NCBI GenBank assembly: GCA_035048495.1
Contig: JASUTR010000049.1
Span: 158,624 to 222,623 of the forward strand
Direction: 5' to 3'
Length of the DNA: 64,000 bases
Source: Euptelea pleiosperma
Lineage: Eukaryota > Streptophyta > Magnoliopsida > Ranunculales > Eupteleaceae
Shown here: one piece after another, positions 33,805 through 47,600 of the stretch
Position numbering within the stretch: position 1 is the first letter of the stretch
How the letters are laid out: every line of letters starts with the position of its first letter
Notes under the pieces: generated by a model
Databases searched by the model: none
Told to the model about the DNA's origin: nothing
The model's input: the letters and a program-made list of their open reading frames with translations, nothing else
Translations under genes and position numbers: made by a program

Positions 33805-35574
33805 AAACTGAGTCCAATTTGGGACGTTGACGCACGGATGGAGCTAACTTGTTTCGCCTATCGCGAATCTTGTTCCAATACTTCAAATGTGTTGAAACAA
33901 TAATAATGGAAGAGTTTGAGTCCAATTACGAGGTCCGATTGCGAAAAAGTCACCAGTTATAGGCTTCGGAATGTAACACAAAAAATGAGTCCAATTTGAG
34001 ACGTTGACGCACGGATGGAGCTAACTTGTTTTGACTGCTACGAATCTTGTTTCAACACTTCAAATGTGTTGCAACAATAGTAATGGAAGAGTTTGAGTCC
34101 AATTACGAGGTCCGGTTGCGAAAAAGTCACAAGTTATAGGCTTCGGAATGTAACACACAAACTGAATCCAATTTGAGACGTTGACGCACGGATGGAGCTA
34201 ACTTATTTCGCCTATCCCGAATCTTGTTCCAATACTTCAAATGTGTTGAAACAATAATAATGGAAGAGTTTGAGTTCAATTACGAGGTCCGATTGCGAAA
34301 AAGTCACAAGTTATAGGCTTCGGAATGTAACACACAAACTGAGTCCAATTTGAGACGTTGACGCACGGATGGGGCTAACTTGTTTCGCCTAACCCGAATC
34401 TTGTTCCAATAATTCAAATGTGTTGAAACAATAATAATGGAAGAGTTTGAGCTCAATTATGAGGTCCGATTGCGAAAAAGTCACAAGTTATAGGCTTCGG
34501 AATGTAACACACAAACTGAGTCCAATTTGAGACGTTGACGCACGGATGGAGCTAACTTGTTTCGCCTATCCCGAATCTTGTTCCAATACTTTAAAAGTGT
34601 TGAAACAATAATAATGGAAGAGTTTGAGTTCAATTACGAGGTCCGATTGCGAAAAAGTCACAAGTTATAGGCTTCGGAATGTAACACACAAACTGAGTCC
34701 AATTTGAGACATTGACGCACGGATGGAGCTAACTTGTTTCGACTGTCCCGAATCTTGTTCCAACACTTCAAATGTGTCGAAACAATAGTAATGGAAGAAT
34801 TCGAGTATAATTACAAGGTTCGGTTGCGAAAAAGTCACAAGTTATAGGCTTCGGAATGTAACACACAAACTGAGTCCAATTTGAGACGTTGACGCACGGA
34901 TGGAGCTAACTTGTTTCGCCTATCCCGAATCTTGTTCCAATACTTCAAATGTGTTGAAACAATTATAATGGAAGAGTTTGAGTTCAATTACGAGGTCCGA
35001 TTGCGAAAAAGTCACAAGTTATAGGCTTCGGAATGTAACACACAAACTGAGTCCAATTTGAGACGTTGAAGCACGGATGGAGCTAACTTGTTTCGACAGT
35101 CATAAATCTTGTTCAAACACTTGAAATTTGTTGAAACAATTGTAATGGAAGAATTCGAGTCTAATTACGAGGTCCGGTTGCGAAAAAGTCACAAGTTATA
35201 GGCTTCGGAATGTAACACACAAACTGAGTCCAATTTGAGACGTTGACGCACGGAAGGAGCTAACTTGTTTGGACAGTCATAAATCTTGTTCCAACACTTC
35301 AAATTTGTTGAAACAATTGTAATGGAAGAATTCGAGTCTAATTACGAGGTCCGGTTGCGAAAAAGTCACAAGTTATAGGCTTCGGAATGTAGCACACAAA
35401 CTGAGTCCAATATGAGACGTTGACGCACGGATGGAGCTAACTTGTTTCGACTGTCCCGAATATTGTTCCAACACTTCAAATGTGCTGTAACAATAGTAAT
35501 AGAAGAATTCGAGTTTAATTACGAGGTCCGGTTGCGAAAAAGTCACAAGTTATAGGCTTCAGAATGTAACACAC
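33805..35574. repeat. 10-monomer HOR, tandem copy 2
   Basis: Monomers at 33,805, 33,982, 34,159, 34,336, 34,513, 34,690, 34,867, 35,044, 35,221 and 35,398, each 177 bp. It shares 'gagctcaattatg' (m4) and 'gacattgacgc' (m6) only with copy 3. Confidence 0.93.
34206..34222 (-). promoter_or_regulatory. CENP-B-box-like motif (representative copy in m3)
   Basis: On the minus strand the 17 bp read attcgggataggcgaaa. Against the essential pattern nTTCGnnnnAnnCGGGn this matches TTCG, the central A and CG (7 of 9), with AA in place of the last GG. Most monomers carry an equivalent. m8 and m9 lose the TTCG half ('cataaatc') and m2 loses the CG ('ttttgac'). Binding in plants is unproven; this is a resemblance only. 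Confidence 0.4.
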
Positions 35575-37344
35575 AAACTGAGTCCAATTTGGGACGTTGA
35601 CGCACGGATGGAGCTAACTTGTTTCGCCTATCGCGAATCTTGTTCCAATACTTCAAATGTGTTGAAACAATAATAATGGAAGAGTTTGAGTCCAATTACG
35701 AGGTCCGATTGCGAAAAAGTCACCAGTTATAGGCTTCGGAATGTAACACAAAAAATGAGTCCAATTTGAGACGTTGACGCACGGATGGAGCTAACTTGTT
35801 TTGACTGCTACGAATCTTGTTTCAACACTTCAAATGTGTTGCAACAATAGTAATGGAAGAGTTTGAGTCCAATTACGAGGTCCGGTTGCGAAAAAGTCAC
35901 AAGTTATAGGCTTCGGAATGTAACACACAAACTGAATCCAATTTGAGACGTTGACGCACGGATGGAGCTAACTTATTTCGCCTATCCCGAATCTTGTTCC
36001 AATACTTCAAATGTGTTGAAACAATAATAATGGAAGAGTTTGAGTTCAATTACGAGGTCCGATTGCGAAAAAGTCACAAGTTATAGGCTTCGGAATGTAA
36101 CACACAAACTGAGTCCAATTTGAGACGTTGACGCACGGATGGGGCTAACTTGTTTCGCCTAACCCGAATCTTGTTCCAATAATTCAAATGTGTTGAAACA
36201 ATAATAATGGAAGAGTTTGAGCTCAATTATGAGGTCCGATTGCGAAAAAGTCACAAGTTATAGGCTTCGGAATGTAACACACAAACTGAGTCCAATTTGA
36301 GACGTTGACGCACGGATGGAGCTAACTTGTTTCGCCTATCCCGAATCTTGTTCCAATACTTTAAAAGTGTTGAAACAATAATAATGGAAGAGTTTGAGTT
36401 CAATTACGAGGTCCGATTGCGAAAAAGTCACAAGTTATAGGCTTCGGAATGTAACACACAAACTGAGTCCAATTTGAGACATTGACGCACGGATGGAGCT
36501 AACTTGTTTCGACTGTCCCGAATCTTGTTCCAACACTTCAAATGTGTCGAAACAATAGTAATGGAAGAAATCGAGTATAATTACAAGGTTCGGTTGCGAA
36601 AAAGTCACAAGTTATAGGCTTCGGAATGTAACACACAAACTGAGTCCAATTTGAGACGTTGACGCACGGATGGAGCTAACTTGTTTCGCCTATCCCGAAT
36701 CTTGTTCCAATACTTCAAATGTGTTGAAACAATTATAATGGAAGAGTTTGAGTTCAATTACGAGGTCCGATTGCGAAAAAGTCACAAGTTATAGGCTTCG
36801 GAATGTAACACACAAACTGAGTCCAATTTGAGACGTTGAAGCACGGATGGAGCTAACTTGTTTCGACAGTCATAAATCTTGTTCAAACACTTGAAATTTG
36901 TTGAAACAATTGTAATGGAAGAATTCGAGTCTAATTACGAGGTCCGGTTGCGAAAAAGTCACAAGTTATAGGCTTCGGAATGTAACACACAAACTGAGTC
37001 CAATTTGAGACGTTGACGCACGGAAGGAGCTAACTTGTTTGGACAGTCATAAATCTTGTTCCAACACTTCAAATTAGTTGAAACAATTGTAATGGAAGAA
37101 TTCGAGTCTAATTACGAGGTCCGGTTGCGAAAAAGTCACAAGTTATAGGCTTCGGAATGTAGCACACAAACTGAGTCCAATATGAGACGTTGACGCACGG
37201 ATGGAGCTAACTTGTTTCGACTGTCCCGAATATTGTTCCAACACTTCAAATGTGCTGTAACAATAGTAATAGAAGAATTCGAGTTTAATTACGAGGTCCG
37301 GTTGCGAAAAAGTCACAAGTTATAGGCTTCAGAATGTAACACAC
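35575..37344. repeat. 10-monomer HOR, tandem copy 3
   Basis: Shares the copy-2 variants in m4 and m6. Private changes: 'gaagaaatcgag' (36,567) and 'aaattagttg' (37,072). Confidence 0.93.
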
Positions 37345-39114
37345 AAACTGAGTCCAATTTGGGACGTTGACGCACGGATGGAGCTAACTTGTTTCGCCTA
37401 TCGCGAATCTTGTTCCAATACTTCAAATGTGTTGAAACAATAATAATGGAAGAGTTTGAGTCCAATTACGAGGTCCGATTGCGAAAAAGTCACCAGTTAT
37501 AGGCTTCGGAATGTAACACAAAAAATGAGTCCAATTTGAGACGTTGACGCACGGATGGAGCTAACTTGTTTTGACTGCTACGAATCTTGTTTCAACACTT
37601 CAAATGTGTTGCAACAATAGTAATGGAAGAGTTTGAGTCCAATTACGAGGTCCGGTTGCGAAAAAGTCACAAGTTATAGGCTTCGGAATGTAACACACAA
37701 ACTGAATCCAATTTGAGACGTTGACGCACGGATGGAGCTAACTTATTTCGCCTATCCCGAATCTTGTTCCAATACTTCAAATGTGTTGAAACAATAATAA
37801 TGGAAGAGTTTGAGTTCAATTACGAGGTCCGATTGCGAAAAAGTCACAAGTTATAGGCTTCGGAATGTAACACACAAACTGAGTCCAATTTGAGACGTTG
37901 ACGCACGGATGGGGCTAACTTGTTTCGCCTAACCCGAATCTTGTTCCAATAATTCAAATGTGTTGAAACAATAATAATGGAAGAGTTTGAGTTCAATTAT
38001 GAGGTCCGATTGCGAAAAAGTCACAAGTTATAGGCTTCGGAATGTAACACACAAACTGAGTCCAATTTGAGACGTTGACGCACGGATGGAGCTAACTTGT
38101 TTCGCCTATCCCGAATCTTGTTCCAATACTTTAAAAGTGTTGAAACAATAATAATGGAAGAGTTTGAGTTCAATTACGAGGTCCGATTGCGAAAAAGTCA
38201 CAAGTTATAGGCTTCGGAATGTAACACACAAACTGAGTCCAATTTGAGACGTTGACGCACGGATGGAGCTAACTTGTTTCGACTGTCCCGAATCTTGTTC
38301 CAACACTTCAAATGTGTCGAAACAATAGTAATGGAAGAATTCGAGTATAATTACAAGGTTCGGTTGCGAAAAAGTCACAAGTTATAGGCTTCGGAATGTA
38401 ACACACAAACTGAGTCCAATTTGAGACGTTGACGCACGGATGGAGCTAACTTGTTTCGCCTATCCCGAATCTTGTTCCAATACTTCAAATGTGTTGAAAC
38501 AATTATAATGGAAGAGTTTGAGTTCAATTACGAGGTCCGATTGCGAAAAAGTCACAAGTTATAGGCTTCGGAATGTAACACACAAACTGAGTCCAATTTG
38601 AGACGTTGAAGCACGGATGGAGCTAACTTGTTTCGACAGTCATAAATCTTGTTCAAACACTTGAAATTTGTTGAAACAATTGTAATGGAAGAATTCGAGT
38701 CTAATTACGAGGTTCGGTTGCGAAAAATTCACAAGTTATAGGCTTCGGAATGTAACACACAAACTGAGTCCAATTTGAGACGTTGACGCACGGAAGGAGC
38801 TAACTTGTTTGGACAGTCATAAATCTTGTTCCAACACTTCAAATTTGTTGAAACAATTGTAATGGAAGAATTCGAGTCTAATTACGAGGTCCGGTTGCGA
38901 AAAAGTCACAAGTTATAGGCTTCGGAATGTAGCACACAAACTGAGTCCAATATGAGACGTTGACGCACGGATGGAGCTAACTTGTTTCGACTGTCCCGAA
39001 TATTGTTCCAACACTTCAAATGTGCTGTAACAATAGTAATAGAAGAATTCGAGTTTAATTACGAGGTCCGGTTGCGAAAAAGTCACAAGTTATAGGCTTC
39101 AGAATGTAACACAC
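37345..39114. repeat. 10-monomer HOR, tandem copy 4
   Basis: m8 carries 'gaggttcgg' and 'gaaaaattcac' (~38,710-38,732), shared only with the two m8 units of copy 6. Confidence 0.93.
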
Positions 39115-40884
39115 AAACTGAGTCCAATTTGGGACGTTGACGCACGGATGGAGCTAACTTGTTTCGCCTATCGCGAATCTTGTTCCAATACTTCAAATGT
39201 GTTGAAACAATAATAATGGAAGAGTTTGAGTCCAATTACGAGGTCCGATTGCGAAAAAGTCACCAGTTATAGGCTTCGGAATGTAACACAAAAAATGAGT
39301 CCAATTTGAGACGTTGACGCACGGATGGAGCTAACTTGTTTTGACTGCTACGAATCTTGTTTCAACACTTCAAATGTGTTGCAACAATAGTAATGGAAGA
39401 GTTTGAGTCGAATTACGAGGTCCGGTTGCGAAAAAGTCACAAGTTATAGGCTTCGGAATGTAACACACAAACTGAATCCAATTTGAGACGTTGACGCACG
39501 GATGGAGCTAACTTATTTCGCCTATCCCGAATCTTGTTCCAATACTTCAAATGTGTTGAAACAATAATAATGGAAGAGTTTGAGTTCAATTACGAGGTCC
39601 GATTGCGAAAAAGTCACAAGTTATAGGCTTCGGAATGTAACACACAAACTGAGTCCAATTTGAGACGTTGACGCACGGATGGGGCTAACTTGTTTCGCCT
39701 AACCCGAATCTTGTTCCAATAATTCAAATGTGTTGAAACAATAATAATGGAAGAGTTTGAGTTCAATTATGAGGTCCGATTGCGAAAAAGTCACAAGTTA
39801 TAGGCTTCGGAATGTAACACACAAACTGAGTCCAATTTGAGACGTTGACGCACGGATGGAGCTAACTTGTTTCGCCTAGCCCGAATCTTGTTCCAATACT
39901 TTAAATGTGTTGAAACAATAATAATGGAAGAGTTTGAGTTCAATTACGAGGTCCGATTGCGAAAAAGTCACAAGTTATAGGCTTCGGAATGTAACACACA
40001 AACTGAGTCCAATTTGAGACGTTGACGCACGGATGGAGCTAACTTGTTTCGACTGTCCCGAATCTTGTTCCAACACTTCAAATGTGTCGAAACAATAGTA
40101 ATGGAAGAATTCGAGTATAATTACAAGGTTCGGTTGCGAAAAAGTCACAAGTTATAGGCTTCGGAATGTAACACACAAACTGAGTCCAATTTGAGACGTT
40201 GACGCACGGATGGAGCTAACTTGTTTCGCCTATCCCGAATCTTGTTCCAATACTTCAAATGTGTTGAAACAATTATAATGGAAGAGTTTGAGTTCAATTA
40301 CGAGGTCCGATTGCGAAAAAGTCACAAGTTATAGGCTTCGGAATGTAACACACAAACTGAGTCCAATTTGAGACGTTGAAGCACGGATGGAGCTAACTTG
40401 TTTCGACAGTCATAAATCTTGTTCAAACACTTGAAATTTGTTGAAACAATTGTAATGGAAGAATTCGAGTCTAATTACGAGGTCCGGTTGCGAAAAAGTC
40501 ACAAGTTATAGGCTTCGGAATGTAACACACAAACTGAGTCCAATTTGAGACGTTGACGCACGGAAGGAGCTAACTTGTTTGGACAGTCATAAATCTTGTT
40601 CCAACACTTCAAATTTGTTGAAACAATTGTAATGGAAGAATTCGAGTCTAATTACGAGGTCCGGTTGCGAAAAAGTCACAAGTTATAGGCTTCGGAATGT
40701 AGCACACAAACTGAGTCCAATATGAGACGTTGACGCACGGATGGAGCTAACTTGTTTCGACTGTCCCGAATATTGTTCCAACACTTCAAATGTGCTGTAA
40801 CAATAGTAATAGAAGAATTCGAGTTTAATTACGAGGTCCGGTTGCGAAAAAGTCACAAGTTATAGGCTTCAGAATGTAACACAC
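39115..40884. repeat. 10-monomer HOR, tandem copy 5
   Basis: m2 has 'gagtcgaatt' (39,406) and m5 has 'ttaaatgtg'; both are shared with copy 7. Private: m5 'cctagcccg' (39,875). Confidence 0.93.
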
Positions 40885-42831
40885 AAACTGAGTCCAATTT
40901 GGGACGTTGACGCACGGATGGAGCTAACTTGTTTCGCCTATCGCGAATCTTGTTCCAATACTTCAAATGTGTTGAAACAATAATAATGGAAGAGTTTGAG
41001 TCCAATTACGAGGTCCGATTGCGAAAAAGTCACCAGTTATAGGCTTCGGAATGTAACACAAAAAATGAGTCCAATTTGAGACGTTGACGCACGGATGGAG
41101 CTAACTTGTTTTGACTGCTACGAATCTTGTTTCAACACTTCAAATGTGTTGCAACAATAGTAATGGAAGAGTTTGAGTCCAATTACGAGGTCCGGTTGCG
41201 AAAAAGTCACAAGTTATAGGCTTCGGAATGTAACACACAAACTGAATCCAATTTGAGACGTTGACGCACGGATGGAGCTAACTTATTTCGCCTATCCCGA
41301 ATCTTGTTCCAATACTTCAAATGTGTTGAAACAATAATAATGGAAGAGTTTGAGTTCAATTACGAGGTCCGATTGCGAAAAAGTCACAAGTTATAGGCTT
41401 CGGAATGTAACACACAAACTGAGTCCAATTTGAGACGTTGACGCACGGATGGGGCTAACTTGTTTCGCCTAACCCGAATCTTGTTCCAATAATTCAAATG
41501 TGTTGAAACAATAATAATGGAAGAGTTTGAGTTCAATTATGAGGTCCGATTGCGAAAAAGTCACAAGTTATAGGCTTCGGAATGTAACACACAAACTGAG
41601 TCCAATTTGAGACGTTGACGCACGGATGGAGCTAACTTGTTTCGCCTATCCCGAATCTTGTTCCAATACTTTAAAAGTGTTGAAACAATAATAATGGAAG
41701 AGTTTGAGTTCAATTACGAGGTCCGATTGCGAAAAAGTCACAAGTTATAGGCTTCGGAATGTAACACACAAACTGAGTCCAATTTGAGACGTTGACGCAC
41801 GGATGGAGCTAACTTGTTTCGACTGTCCCGAATCTTGTTCCAACACTTCAAATGTGTCGAAACAATAGTAATGGAAGAATTCGAGTATAATTACAAGGTT
41901 CGGTTGCGAAAAAGTCACAAGTTATAGGCTTCGGAATGTAACACACAAACTGAGTCCAATTTGAGACGTTGACGCACGGATGGAGCTAACTTGTTTCGCC
42001 TATCCCGAATCTTGTTCCAATACTTCAAATGTGTTGAAACAATTATAATGGAAGAGTTTGAGTTCAATTACGAGGTCCGATTGCGAAAAAGTCACAAGTT
42101 ATAGGCTTCGGAATGTAACACACAAACTGAGTCCAATTTGAGACGTTGAAGCACGGATGGAGCTAACTTGTTTCGACAGTCATAAATCTTGTTCAAACAC
42201 TTGAAATTTGTTGAAACAATTGTAATGGAAGAATTCGAGTCTAATTACGAGGTTCGGTTGCGAAAAATTCACAAGTTATAGGCTTCGGAATGTAACACAC
42301 AAACTGAGTCCAATTTGAGACGTTGAAGCACGGATGGAGCTAACTTGTTTCGACAGTCATAAATCTTGTTCAAACACTTGAAATTTGTTGAAACAATTGT
42401 AATGGAAGAATTCGAGTCTAATTACGAGGTTCGGTTGCGAAAAATTCACAAGTTATAGGCTTCGGAATGTAACACACAAACTGAGTCCAATTTGAGACGT
42501 TGACGCACGGAAGGAGCTAACTTGTTTGGACAGTCATAAATCTTGTTCCAACACTTCAAATTTGTTGAAACAATTGTAATGGAAGAATTCGAGTCTAATT
42601 ACGAGGTCCGGTTGCGAAAAAGTCACAAGTTATAGGCTTCGGAATGTAGCACACAAACTGAGTCCAATATGAGACGTTGACGCACGGATGGAGCTAACTT
42701 GTTTCGACTGTCCCGAATATTGTTCCAACACTTCAAATGTGCTGTAACAATAGTAATAGAAGAATTCGAGTTTAATTACGAGGTCCGGTTGCGAAAAAGT
42801 CACAAGTTATAGGCTTCAGAATGTAACACAC
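40885..42831. repeat. 11-monomer HOR variant, tandem copy 6 (1,947 bp)
   Basis: m8 occurs twice in a row ('cttgaaattt' at 42,200 and 42,377), adding exactly 177 bp. Both m8 units carry the same 'gaaaaattcac' variant, so the duplication is very recent. Confidence 0.93.
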
Positions 42832-44601
42832 AAACTGAGTCCAATTTGGGACGTTGACGCACGGATGGAGCTAACTTGTTTCGCCTATCGCGAATCTTGT
42901 TCCAATACTTCAAATGTGTTGAAACAATAATAATGGAAGAGTTTGAGTCCAATTACGAGGTCCGATTGCGAAAAAGTCACCAGTTATAGGCTTCGGAATG
43001 TAACACAAAAAATGAGTCCAATTTGAGACGTTGACGCACGGATGGAGCTAACTTGTTTTGACTGCTACGAATCTTGTTTCAACACTTCAAATGTGTTGCA
43101 ACAATAGTAATGGAAGAGTTTGAGTCGAATTACGAGGTCCGGTTGCGAAAAAGTCACAAGTTATAGGCTTCGGAATGTAACACACAAACTGAATCCAATT
43201 TGAGACGTTGACGCACGGATGGAGCTAACTTATTTCGCCTATCCCGAATCTTGTTCCAATACTTCAAATGTGTTGAAACAATAATAATGGAAGAGTTTGA
43301 GTTCAATTACGAGGTCCGATTGCGAAAAAGTCACAAGTTATAGGCTTCGGAATGTAACACACAAACTGAGTCCAATTTGAGACGTTGACGCACGGATGGG
43401 GCTAACTTGTTTCGCCTAACCCGAATCTTGTTCCAATAATTCAAATGTGTTGAAACAATAATAATGGAAGAGTTTGAGTTCAATTATGAGGTCCGATTGC
43501 GAAAAAGTCACAAGTTATAGGCTTCGGAATGTAACACACAAACTGAGTCCAATTTGAGACGTTGACGCACGGATGGAGCTAACTTGTTTCGCCTATCCCG
43601 AATCTTGTTCCAATACTTTAAATGTGTTGAAACAATAATAATGGAAGAGTTTGAGTTCAATTACGAGGTCCGATTGCGAAAAAGTCACAAGTTATAGGCT
43701 TCGGAATGTAACACACAAACTGAGTCCAATTTGAGACGTTGACGCACGGATGGAGCTAACTTGTTTCGACTGTCCCGAATCTTGTTCCAACACTTCAAAT
43801 GTGTCGAAACAATAGTAATGGAAGAATTCGAGTATAATTACAAGGTTCGGTTGCGAAAAAGTCACAAGTTATAGGCTTCGGAATGTAACACACAAACTGA
43901 GTCCAATTTGAGACGTTGACGCACGGATGGAGCTAACTTGTTTCGCCTATCCCGAATCTTGTTCCAATACTTCAAATGTGTTGAAACAATTATAATGGAA
44001 GAGTTTGAGTTCAATTACGAGGTCCGATTGCGAAAAAGTCACAAGTTATAGGCTTCGGAATGTAACACACAAACTGAGTCCAATTTGAGACGTTGAAGCA
44101 CGGATGGAGCTAACTTGTTTCGACAGTCATAAATCTTGTTCCAACACTTGAAATTTGTTGAAACAATTGTAATGGAAGAATTCGAGTCTAATTACGAGGT
44201 CCGGTTGCGAAAAAGTCACAAGTTATAGGCTTCGGAATGTAACACACAAACTGAGTCCAATTTGAGACGTTGACGCACGGAAGGAGCTAACTTGTTTGGA
44301 CAGTCATAAATCTTGTTCCAACACTTCAAATTTGTTGAAACAATTGTAATGGAAGAATTCGAGTCTAATTACGAGGTCCGGTTGCGAAAAAGTCACAAGT
44401 TATAGGCTTCGGAATGTAGCACACAAACTGAGTCCAATATGAGACGTTGACGCACGGATGGAGCTAACTTGTTTCGACTGTCCCGAATATTGTTCCAACA
44501 CTTCAAATGTGCTGTAACAATAGTAATAGAAGAATTCGAGTTTAATTACGAGGTCCGGTTGCGAAAAAGTCACAAGTTATAGGCTTCAGAATGTAACACA
44601 C
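42832..44601. repeat. 10-monomer HOR, tandem copy 7
   Basis: Shares copy-5 variants in m2 and m5. m8 differs by 'gttccaacacttg' (~44,139). This is the last complete copy; m1-m7 of a further copy follow from 44,602, with 1-bp deletions near 44,828, 45,052 and 45,275. Confidence 0.92.
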
Positions 44602-47600
44602 AAACTGAGTCCAATTTGGGACGTTGACGCACGGATGGAGCTAACTTGTTTCGCCTATCGCGAATCTTGTTCCAATACTTCAAATGTGTTGAAACAATAA
44701 TAATGGAAGAGTTTGAGTCCAATTACGAGGTCCGATTGCGAAAAAGTCACCAGTTATAGGCTTCGGAATGTAACACAAAAAATGAGTCCAATTTGAGACG
44801 TTGACGCACGGATGGAGCTAACTTGTTTGACTGCTACGAATCTTGTTTCAACACTTCAAATGTGTTGCAACAATAGTAATGGAAGAGTTTGAGTCCAATT
44901 ACGAGGTCCGGTTGCGAAAAAGTCACAAGTTATAGGCTTCGGAATGTAACACACAAACTGAATCCAATTTGAGACGTTGACGCACGGATGGAGCTAACTT
45001 ATTTCGCCTATCCCGAATCTTGTTCCAATACTTCAAATGTGTTGAAACAATATAATGGAAGAGTTTGAGTTCAATTACGAGGTCCGATTGCGAAAAAGTC
45101 ACAAGTTATAGGCTTCGGAATGTAACACACAAACTGAGTCCAATTTGAGACGTTGACGCACGGATGGGGCTAACTTGTTTCGCCTAACCCGAATCTTGTT
45201 CCAATAATTCAAATGTGTTGAAACAATAATAATGGAAGAGTTTGAGTTCAATTACGAGGTCCGATTGCGAAAAGTCACAAGTTATAGGCTTCGGAATGTA
45301 ACACACAAACTGAGTCCAATTTGAGACGTTGACGCACGGATGGAGCTAACTTGTTTCGCCTATCCCGAATCTTGTTCCAATACTTTAAATGTGTTGAAAC
45401 AATAATAATGGAAGAGTTTGAGTTCAATTACGAGGTCCGATTGCGAAAAAGTCACAAGTTATAGGCTTCGGAATGTAACACACAAACTGAGTCCAATTTG
45501 AGACGTTGACGCACGGATGGAGCTAACTTGTTTCGACTGTCCCGAATCTTGTTCCAACACTTCAAATGTGTCGAAACAATAGTAATGGAAGAATTCGAGT
45601 ATAATTACAAGGTTCGGTTGCGAAAAAGTCACAAGTTATAGGCTTCGGAATGTAACACACAAACTGAGTCCAATTTGAGACGTTGACGCACGGATGGAGC
45701 TAACTTGTTTCGCCTATCCCGAATCTTGTTCCAATACTTCAAATGTGTTGAAACAATTATAATGGAAGAGTTTGAGTTCAATTACGAGGTCCGATTGCGA
45801 AAAAGTCACAAGTTATAGGCTTCAGAATGTAACACACAAACTGAGTCCAATTTGAGACGTTGACGCACGGATGGGCTAACTTGTTTCGCCTAACCCGAAT
45901 CTTGTTCCAATACTTCAAATGTGTTGAAACAATAATAATGGAAGAGTTTGAGTTCAATTACGAGGTCCGATTGCGAAAAAGTCACAAGTTATAGGCTTCG
46001 GAATGTAACACACAAACTGAGTCCAATTTGAGACGTTGACGCACGGATGGAGCTAACTTGTTTCGCCTATCCCGAATCTTGTTCCAATACTTCAAATGTG
46101 TTGAAACAATAATAATGGAAGAGTTTGAGTTCAATTACGAGGTCCGATTGCGAAAAAGTCACAAGTTATAGGCTTCGGAATGTAACACACAAACTGAGTC
46201 CAATTTGAGACGTTGACGCACGGATGGAGCTAACTTGTTTCGCCTATCCCGAATCTTGTTCCAATACTTCAAATGTGTTGAAACAATAATAATGGAAGAG
46301 TTTGAGTTCAATTACGAGGTCCGATTGCGAAAAAGTCACAAGTTATAGGCTTCGGAATGTAACACACAAACTGAGTCCAATTTGAGACGTTGACACACGG
46401 ATGGAGCTAACTTGTTTCGACTGTCCCGAATCTTGTTCCAACACTTCAAATGTGCTGTAACAATAGTAATAGAAGAATTCGAGTTTAATTACGAGGTCCG
46501 GTTGCGAAAAAGTCACAAGTTATAGGCTTCGGAATGTAACACACAAACTGAGTCCAATTTGAGACGTTGACGCACGGATGGAGCTAACTTGTTTCGACTG
46601 TCCCGAATCTTATTGCAACACTTCAAATGTGTTGAAACAATAGTAATGGAAGAATTTGAGTCTAATTACGAGGTTCGGTTGCGAAAAAGTCACAAGTTAT
46701 AGGCTTCGGAATGTAACAGACAAACTGAGTCCAATTTGAGACGTTGACGCACGGATGGAGCTAACTTGTTTCGCCTATCGCGAATCTTGTTCCAATACTT
46801 CAAATGTGTTGAAACAATAATAATGGAAGAGTTTGAGTCCAATTACGAGGTCCGATTGCGAAAAAGTCACCAGTTATAGGCTTCGGAATGTAACACACAA
46901 ACTGAGTCCAATTTGAGACGTTGACGCACGGATGGAGCTAACTTGTTTTGACTGCTACGAATCTTGTTTCAACACTTCAAATGTGTTGCAACAATAGTAA
47001 TGGAAGAGTTTGAGTTCAATTACGAGGTCCGGTTGCGAAAAAGTCACAAGTTATAGGCTTCGGAATGTAACACACAAACTGAATCCAATTTGAGACGTTG
47101 ACGCACGGATGGAGCTAACTTGTTTCGCCTATCCCGAATCTTGTTCCAATACTTCAAATGTGTTGAAACAATAATAATGGAAGAGTTTGAGTTCAATTAC
47201 GAGGTCCGATTGCGAAAAAGTCACAAGTTATAGGCTTCGGAATGTAACACACAAACTGAGTCCAATTTGAGACATTGACACACGGATGGAGCTAACTTGT
47301 TTTGACTGTCACGAATCTTGTTTCAACACTTCAAATGTGATGCAACAATAGTAATGAAAGAGTTTGAGTCCAATTACGAGGTCCGGTTGCGAAAAAGTCA
47401 CAAGTTATAGGCTTCGGAATGTAACACACAAACTGAGTCCAATTTGAGACGTTGATGCACGGAAGGGGCTAACTTGTTTCGACAGTCATAAATCTTGTTC
47501 AAACACTTCAAATTTGTTGAAACAATAGTAATGGAAGAATTCGAGTCTAATTATGAGGTTCGGTTGCGAAAAAGTCACAAGTTATAGGCTTCGGAATGTA

